25,486 nucleotides of DNA, from contig NW_003151261.1 in the NCBI RefSeq assembly GCF_000003605.2, forward strand, positions 143,399-168,884, given 5' to 3'. Position 1 is the first letter of the stretch. The number at the start of each line of letters is the position of its first letter. The notes below the pieces were generated by a model that saw only the letters and a program-made list of their open reading frames with translations, ran no database searches and had not been told where the DNA came from. Source of the DNA: Saccoglossus kowalevskii. Taxonomy: Eukaryota; Hemichordata; Enteropneusta; Harrimaniidae. The translations under genes were made by a program, and so were the position numbers. Shown in pieces: positions 20,163-25,486 of the stretch.

Positions 20163-20375
20163 TACTGTAAAATACTTTATTTTTGCTTGGAATTAATTTT
20201 CGCTGTTTTTGCTGAAGGAAGTGATTCAGTGAAAATAAAATCCAGCGAATTTAATTTTTTTCCTATATTTTGCATTCAACTCATCAAAAATCAGTGAAAA
20301 TAAATTGCAAACCAAATACCAAAAACATCTTTTCAATGAAAATTAATTCCAGCTAAAATAAATTATTTTACAGTA
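20163..20375. mobile_element. best-preserved TACTGTAAA-family MITE
   Basis: The left end starts TACTGTAAAATACTTTATTT and the reverse complement of the right end starts TACTGTAAAATAATTTATTT. Both continue with GGAATTAATTTTC, giving imperfect terminal inverted repeats of about 42 bp. TA flanks CTGTAAAAT at both ends, which suggests a TA target site as in Tc1/mariner-type elements (established knowledge; assignment is inference). Interior GATTCAGTGAAAATAAAATC is shared with 14614-14814. Length 213 bp; no ORF, so mobilisation would need a transposase from elsewhere. Confidence 0.75.
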
Positions 20376-20387
20376 TTTTCTTTTTGA

Positions 20388-20570
20388 ATTATTTTTTTCT
20401 ACTATTTCCTAAAAAAACACCATTCTATTTTTGGATAATAGATATATATATGATATCGATAGATGCTGTAATACTTGTTCATTAGGTTTCACTGAAAAAA
20501 ATTATTTGTTACTATTTCTAGAAAAACACCATTCATATTATTTTGATAGTGGTTATATATATCTGCTGTG
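20388..20570. repeat. local diverged duplication, about 111-bp period
   Basis: The TACTATTTC...AAAAACACCATTC blocks at about 20398-20425 and 20508-20534 are followed in both copies by a TTTTGRATA-type stretch and a TATATATAT tract. An old local tandem duplication. Confidence 0.6.
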
Positions 20571-22556
20571 GGTATATCACATGTCTGTTTAGCACCACCA
20601 ATAAGTGATTTTCAGTTCAACTGCCACACAAATTTAATGATTTGATTTTGAACTTGAATTTCTTTGACAAAGAAATATTGCGTTTGAATAACCTTACTTC
20701 ATCAAAATTGACCATCATCATATGTGTACAGCACATTATTAAGCATGGAAATATTCCTCAAAATATTTTCCAAATGGTCTATTCTCAATAGTCCCTAATA
20801 TTTTGGGTTATTAATAGGGTGATCTAATTCAAATTTATTAACTTTGTAGTTTCTATATTTTATGCTTTTCTTCATAACTGGTATTTTTAACTTCTCAAAT
20901 CTTCATGTCAGATTACTTTCATAATACATTGTACTTTAATTATGTTCAAAGTAATGTTGGAGATTCAGATTTTAATAATTTTTATGAATATTATATTCAT
21001 TGGATTTTCATCACTAAACTTTAGTACCGTAGTAACCAATTCCTCTATAATCAAGGGTTGTATATATTTTGCTAAATTACATCCATGGTACTACATGTAG
21101 CTTATAATAAGTCAACCATATTCATTTTAATAAGTAAAATTACAATGTATTTTTACAATTAAAATATTTCATCCCATTAGCATTAAATACCATTAAATTG
21201 ACTTTACTCGACTGACACAATTTGGTTTCAGGTTTCATATTAAGATTTTGAACACATTGAAATAAAAAAAAAGAAAAGAAAACTGCCAGTCCTGCAAGAT
21301 ATGTGTGTGTGCCTTCTAGACAGTTCAATTCATTTTTACCAAGCCAAGTGAAAAATCTCATTTCAAGATTAAAATTTTGCTGATGAAATTTGTGATTTGT
21401 TGGAACTATACAAGCATGCAGTCACAGATTGCAGAGTAATTGAACAAAGCATAACATAGAGTTTAATCAGTGCTGAATCGTGTATTCTATTATCGTAGAT
21501 TATTACATGCTGCGTGGCGTGCTGTGACTCGGTCTTAATATGATTCTTACAATAAATGTATTGCAGCATCATCTATTGATCTTATCTGTCTGTTTTGTGC
21601 AAACAATGTTTTGCAGCTGACCTTGTCCCTCAGTATTTATTGTATTATCATTTGCCTGTTTTTCTTCTTTGAATATCTTGAAGGAAACAAATTACTAAAA
21701 TTTGTTTTCTCAAAATTTACATTGCCTTAAATATTTGTGTAATGCTTAAATTTTAGCAGGATTTTTTTTTATATAATTTTAATATTAATAATTTTCTGCT
21801 GCAGAAGAATTAAAAGCAAAAGAGGGGCATATCCTCGCCACTCAAATTTGCATATTTAATTTTGTTGCACAGCTTAATTCACTCTTGTCAAGAGTTTGAG
21901 ATCTTCTATCAATTTGTGTGACTTCTCCAATTCACATCTTCATTGCATATTAAACATTCAGTTGAATACCAGCTCACCTTATAAATCCTTGATGTAAACT
22001 CATTGTAGCTGCTAATATAAAAATTGAGTCAAGTAAATATACACTGAATGCACAACAAGGTAAATACTATGTCAAATCAAAGTATAAACATGTACTGCAT
22101 GCATGATTTGAACTAATGCTTGCGTCACAGCACCTAATCACGAGGCAATACTATACAGCACGTACGTCTTCCCTTCTTGATGATGTTAAACCACAATACC
22201 ACATACTGTTTTCAGAGAATCCAAAACGTAATGTGAATCCAGATTCCATGAGATGTCAGTTGTAGATATAAAGTTACTCTTCGTCTTAAGTATCAGTTTA
22301 ATTGCTATACAGGATACGAATAATACCGGTAACTATGTAGGAAATTGTCACTATATAACCTGAACAGTGTGCCCTCTGGGTTTTCTTCTAAACTACCATA
22401 CAGTTAAGGTTACAAACTCACATGCTTTCTCTGTTCATTTAAACAAGATATGCTATAAAACCAGTGTCAATCATTAGTGTGTTTCATCATAATAGATATT
22501 ATATATAGAATATAAACACTTATTGTCTCTGATTTTCTTCTTCTTTTCATTGCAAG
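20571..22556. other. AT-rich unique sequence, no gene seen
   Basis: About 2 kb with only 60-75 codon frames (minus strand, 21140-21361 and 21369-21572), neither with splice support. It includes an A-rich run near 21262 and TACATGTA at 21092. No array or complete transposon was recognised. Confidence 0.4.
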
Positions 22557-22753
22557 TGCAAACCATATATAGCACATTTAGATATAGTCTATCAGATGAC
22601 AGTTTAAGCCAAGTTAGACATGCACTTCTAATATTTCACTCAGAGCCGCATACATTAGAGAATGGCCTCATTATTGAGTTTATATGTTTTATGCTATCAC
22701 CACCAACCACTAATTCACCACCTGTGATCTTAAATCAAGGTCACTTTTGTTAG
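22557..22753 (+). CDS. candidate terminal exon, 65 codons, unrecognised product
   Basis: A long pyrimidine tract, TTTTCTTCTTCTTTTCATTG, leads to CAAG|TGCAAACC, and the + strand then stays open for about 65 codons to a TAG at 22751. The peptide runs QTIYSTFRYSLSDDSLSQ and ends PPVILNQGHFC, with a mixed composition unlike AT-rich noise. The acceptor AAG is weaker than CAG. No donor is good, so a last exon is the natural reading, but no AATAAA was found before the array at 22970. No family was recognised and no upstream partner exon could be tied to it. Confidence 0.2.
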
Positions 22754-22810
22754 TAAATCAAATATTCACTGCAAACTTTCATTTTGATGACAGTTTCTTG
22801 TTGGCGTGTC

Positions 22811-22906
22811 CCAAGTAACCCACTGATATATGTACATGTGAAAGGATGTAGCAACTTTGTCTTCAAGGATCTATGTACACAATACTAAATGTCTTTCCTT
22901 TGTTCA
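22811..22906 (+). repeat. dispersed repeat, copy 2 of a pair
   Basis: Same orientation and nearly the same sequence as 19939-20055, from CCAAGTAACCC to CTTTCCTTTGTTC, lacking about 20 bases of that copy. It ends 64 bp before the 24-bp array begins. Confidence 0.9.
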
Positions 22907-23370
22907 TCCAATATTTCATTTTAAGATTCTTCCATACATGTACAGTAGTGTGTTTTTAATTGGTTATGTATAGGTAGAAGTGATAGTAGGTAGCAGAGTA
23001 GAAGTGATAGTAGGTAGCTGAGTAGAAGTGATAGTGGGTAGTTGAGTAAAAGTGATAGTGGATCGCCGAGTAGAAGTGATAGTGGGTAGTCGAGTAAAAG
23101 TGATAGTAGTTAGAAGTGATAGTAGGTACCTGAGTAGAAGTGATAGTGGGTAGCAGAGTAGAAGTGATAGTAGGTAGCAAAGTAGAAGTAATAGTAGGTA
23201 GCTGAGTAGAAGTGATAGTGGGTAGTTGAGTAAAAGTGATAGTGGGTAGCCGAGTAGAAGTGATAGTGGGTAGCTGAGTAGAAGTGATAGTAGGTAGCCA
23301 AGTAGAAGCGATAGTAGGTAGCTGAGTAGAGATGATAGTGGGTAGCCAAGTAGAAGTGATAGTAGGTAGC

Positions 23371-23930
23371 AAAATAGAAGTGATAGTAGGTAGCTGAGTA
23401 GAAGTGATAGTGGGTAGTTGAGTAGAAGTGATAGTGGGTAGCCGAGTAGAAGTGATAGTGGGTAGCAAAATAGAAGTGATAGTAGGTAGCTGAGTAGAAG
23501 CGATAGTGGGTAGCAGAGTAGAAGTGATAGTAGGTATCCGAGTAGAAGTGATAGTGGGTAGCAAAATAGAAGTGATAGTAGGTAGCCGAGTAGAAGCGAT
23601 AGTGGGTAGCAGAGTAGAAGTGATAGTAGGTATCCGAGTAGAAGTGATAGTAGGTAGCTGAGTAGAAGCAATAGTGGGTAGCCGAGTAGAAGCGATAGTG
23701 GGTAGCAGAGTAGAAGTGATGGTAGGTATCCGAGTAGAAGTGATAGTAGGTAGCTGAGTAGAAGCAATAGTGGGTAGCCGAGTAGAAGCGATAGTGGGTA
23801 GCAGAGTAGAAGTGATAGTAGGTATCCGAGTAGAAGTGATAGTGGGTAGCAAAATAGAAGTGATAGTAGGTAGCCGAGTAGAAGCGATAGTGGGTAGCAG
23901 AGTAGAAGTGATAGGTATCCGAGTAGAAGT
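23371..23930. repeat. 96-bp higher-order repeat inside the 24-bp array
   Basis: The rare variant TATCCGAG starts at 23535, 23631, 23727, 23823 and 23916: intervals of 96, 96, 96 and 93 bp (the last reduced by a 3-bp loss). The rare AAAATAGAAG variant falls at 23371, 23467, 23563 and 23851, again multiples of 96. Four 24-bp units have been amplified together as a block. Confidence 0.9.
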
Positions 23931-24180
23931 GATAGTAGGTAGCTGAGTAGAAGCAATAGTGGGTAGCTGAGTAGAAGTGATAGTGGGTAGCCGAGTAGAA
24001 GTGATAGTGGGTAGCAAAATAGAAGTGATAGTAGGTAGCTGAGTAGAAGTGATAGTGGGTAGCCGAGTAGAAGTGATAGTAGGTAGCCGAGTAGAAGTGA
24101 TAGTGGGTAGCCGAGTAGAAGCGATAGTCGGTAGCTGATTAGAAGCGATAGTAGGTAGCAGAGTAGAAGCGATAGTAGGT

Positions 24181-24420
24181 AGCTGAGTAGAAGCGATAGT
24201 AGGTAGCTGAGTAGAAGCAATAGTAGGTAGCAGAGTAGAAGCGATAGTAGGTAGCAGAGTAGAAGCAATAGTAGGTAGCTGAGTAGAAGCGATAGTGGGT
24301 TGCAGAGTAGAAGCGATAGTGGGTAGCTGAGTAGAAACGATATTAGGTAGCTGAGTAGAAGCGATAGTAGGTAGCAGAGTAGAAGCAATAGTAGGTAGCT
24401 GAGTAGAAGCGATAGTGGGT
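24181..24420. repeat. 120-bp higher-order block inside the 24-bp array
   Basis: The 60 bases from 24241 (starting GCGATAGTAGGTAGCAGAG) recur exactly at 24361, 120 bp (five units) away. This zone is dominated by the GAAGCG/GAAGCA unit variants, which are nearly absent right of 24420. Confidence 0.8.
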
Positions 24421-25486
24421 AGCTGAGTAGAATTGATAGTAGGTAGCAAAGGAGAAGTGATAGTGGGTAGCCGAGTAGAAGTGATAGTAGGTAGCTGAGT
24501 AGAAGTGATAGTAGGTAGCTGAGTAGAAGTGATAGTAGGTAGCAAAGTAGAAGTGATGGTAGGTAGCAAAGTAAAAGTGAATGTGGGTAGCTGAGTAGAA
24601 GTGATAATGGGTAGCAGAGTAGAAGTGATAGTAGGTAGCAAAGTAGAAGTGATAGTGGGTAGCAGAGTAGAAGTGATAGTAGGTAGCATAGTAGAAGTGA
24701 TTGTGGGTAGCTGAGTAGAAGTGATAGTGGGTAGCAGCGAAGAAGTGATAGTAGGTAGCAAAGTAGAAGTGACAGTAGGTAGCCGAGTAGAAGTGATAGT
24801 GGGTAGCCGAGTAGAAGTGATAGTAGGTAGCAGAGTAGAAGTGATAGTGGGTAGCTGAGTAGAAGTGATAGTGGGTAGTTGAGTAGAAGTGATAGTAGGT
24901 AGCTGAGTAGAAGTGATAGTGAGTAGTTGAGTAGAAGTGATAGTGGGTAGCTGAGTAGAAGTGATAGTAGGTAGCAGAGTAGAAGTGATAGTAGGTAGCT
25001 GAGTAGAAGTGATAGTGGGTAGTTGAGTAGAAGTGATAGTGGGTAGCTGAGTAGATGTGATGGTAGGTAGCCGAGTAGAAGTGATAGTAGGTAGCCGAGT
25101 AGAAGTGATAGTGGGTAGCTGAGTAGAAGTGATAGTAGGTAGCTGAGTAGAAGTGATAGTAGGTAGCAAAGTAGAAGTGATAGTAGGTAGCTGAGTAGAA
25201 TTGATAGTGGGTAGCTGAGTAGAAGTGATAGTGGGTAGCTGAGTAGAAGTGATAGTAGGTAGCTGAGTAGAAGTGATAGTAGGTAGCAAAGTAGAAGCGA
25301 TAGTGGTTAGCTGAGTAGAAGTGATAGTAGGTAGCAAAGTAGAAGTGATAGTGGGTAGCAAAGTAGAAGTGATAGTAGGTAGCAGAGTAGAAGTGATAGT
25401 AGGTAGCAAAGTAGAAGTGATAGTGGGTAGCTGAGTAGAATTGATAGTGGGTAGCTGAGTAGAAGTGATAGTGGGTAGCTGAGTAG

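Larger units (their letters stand above)
22970..25486. repeat. 24-bp minisatellite, about 105 copies, continuing past the window end
   Basis: The unit is GTAGAAGTGATAG followed by TRGGTAGCTGA, 24 bp. The + strand has many G and almost no C. Main variable sites are T(G/A)GG, the CTGAG/CAGAG/CAAAG/CCGAG/TTGAG linker and GAAGTG versus GAAGCG/GAAGCA. On the minus strand the unit reads as an eight-residue LPTITSTQ/L/R repeat. The frame is open to the right window edge without needing a start, and contains ATG only by chance variants. An 8-bp loss near 23108-23112 shifts the frame close to the left end; a 3-bp loss near 23914 does not. All three minus frames are open over long stretches, so no gene is called. 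Confidence 0.97.

Noticed and set aside
22964-24388. 474-codon minus-strand frame of Leu/Ser/Tyr repeats
   Set aside because: It is the 24-bp array read in a second frame. It differs from the longer frame only by phase and picks up the LPTITST reading after the 8-bp shift.
10170-25486. Tandem arrays as possible CRISPR arrays
   Set aside because: Units abut without unique spacers, there are no cas genes, and the genome style is animal.
1-25486. tRNA, rRNA, snRNA genes and intact transposase or reverse transcriptase
   Set aside because: Looked for conserved boxes and long frames on both strands; none was recognised by eye.

Overview
The window is AT-rich (roughly two-thirds A+T by eye) animal nuclear DNA. 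It has no bacterial-style gene layout, no long unique ORF, and no recognisable rRNA or tRNA gene. It is full of minisatellites, tetranucleotide microsatellites and short non-autonomous transposons (MITE-like elements with TACTGTAAA... or TTAA... ends). Those MITE ends, together with a strong excess of the palindrome TACATGTA, remind me of marine lophotrochozoan (mollusc-like) genomes. That assignment is a recollection of genome style, not a proof.

Layout from left to right: 1-1.69 kb is unique AT-rich DNA. 1.69-2.16 kb is a degenerate GGTCAGTTGTCTG-type array. 3.69-5.16 kb is the most gene-like place on the + strand: CCAAT, CRE-like and TATA motifs, a 92-nt candidate exon ending CAG|GTAATT, and a GC-richer candidate exon open for 109 codons, with the two exons in the same reading phase. 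5.24-5.96 kb is a TTAA-bounded inverted-repeat element, 6.82-7.0 kb a small MITE, and 8.41-8.9 kb another possible non-autonomous element. 10.17-11.34 kb is a 23-bp minisatellite of about 51 copies with a 115-bp higher-order section at its left end. 11.7-11.87 kb is a compound tetranucleotide tract. 12.67-12.77 kb is a candidate minus-strand exon and 12.8-13.0 kb a MITE. 13.86-14.32 kb is a recent tandem duplication of a 235-bp unit. 14.6-15.9 kb is a cluster of four repeats. 17.94-18.34 kb is a two-module (43/38 bp) minisatellite. 19.35-19.44 kb is a weak minus-strand exon candidate. 19.94-20.57 kb holds a dispersed repeat, a clear MITE and a local duplication. 22.56-22.75 kb is a weak plus-strand exon candidate. 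From 22.97 kb to the window end runs a 24-bp minisatellite of about 105 copies.

The largest open frame (minus strand, over 800 codons, 22956 to the window edge) is this 24-bp array read as a Thr/Ser/Pro-rich octapeptide. The unit length is a multiple of three and the unit lacks minus-strand stops in all three frames, so openness alone proves nothing. It is reported as a repeat, with the protein possibility kept as a finding.

No set of genes can be shown to work together here. The window most likely lies in introns or an intergenic interval of a repeat-rich animal genome. The candidate exons are splice-signal plus open-frame guesses with low confidence, and none could be assigned to a family. 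No new multi-gene system is visible; the notable content is the organisation of the repeats.
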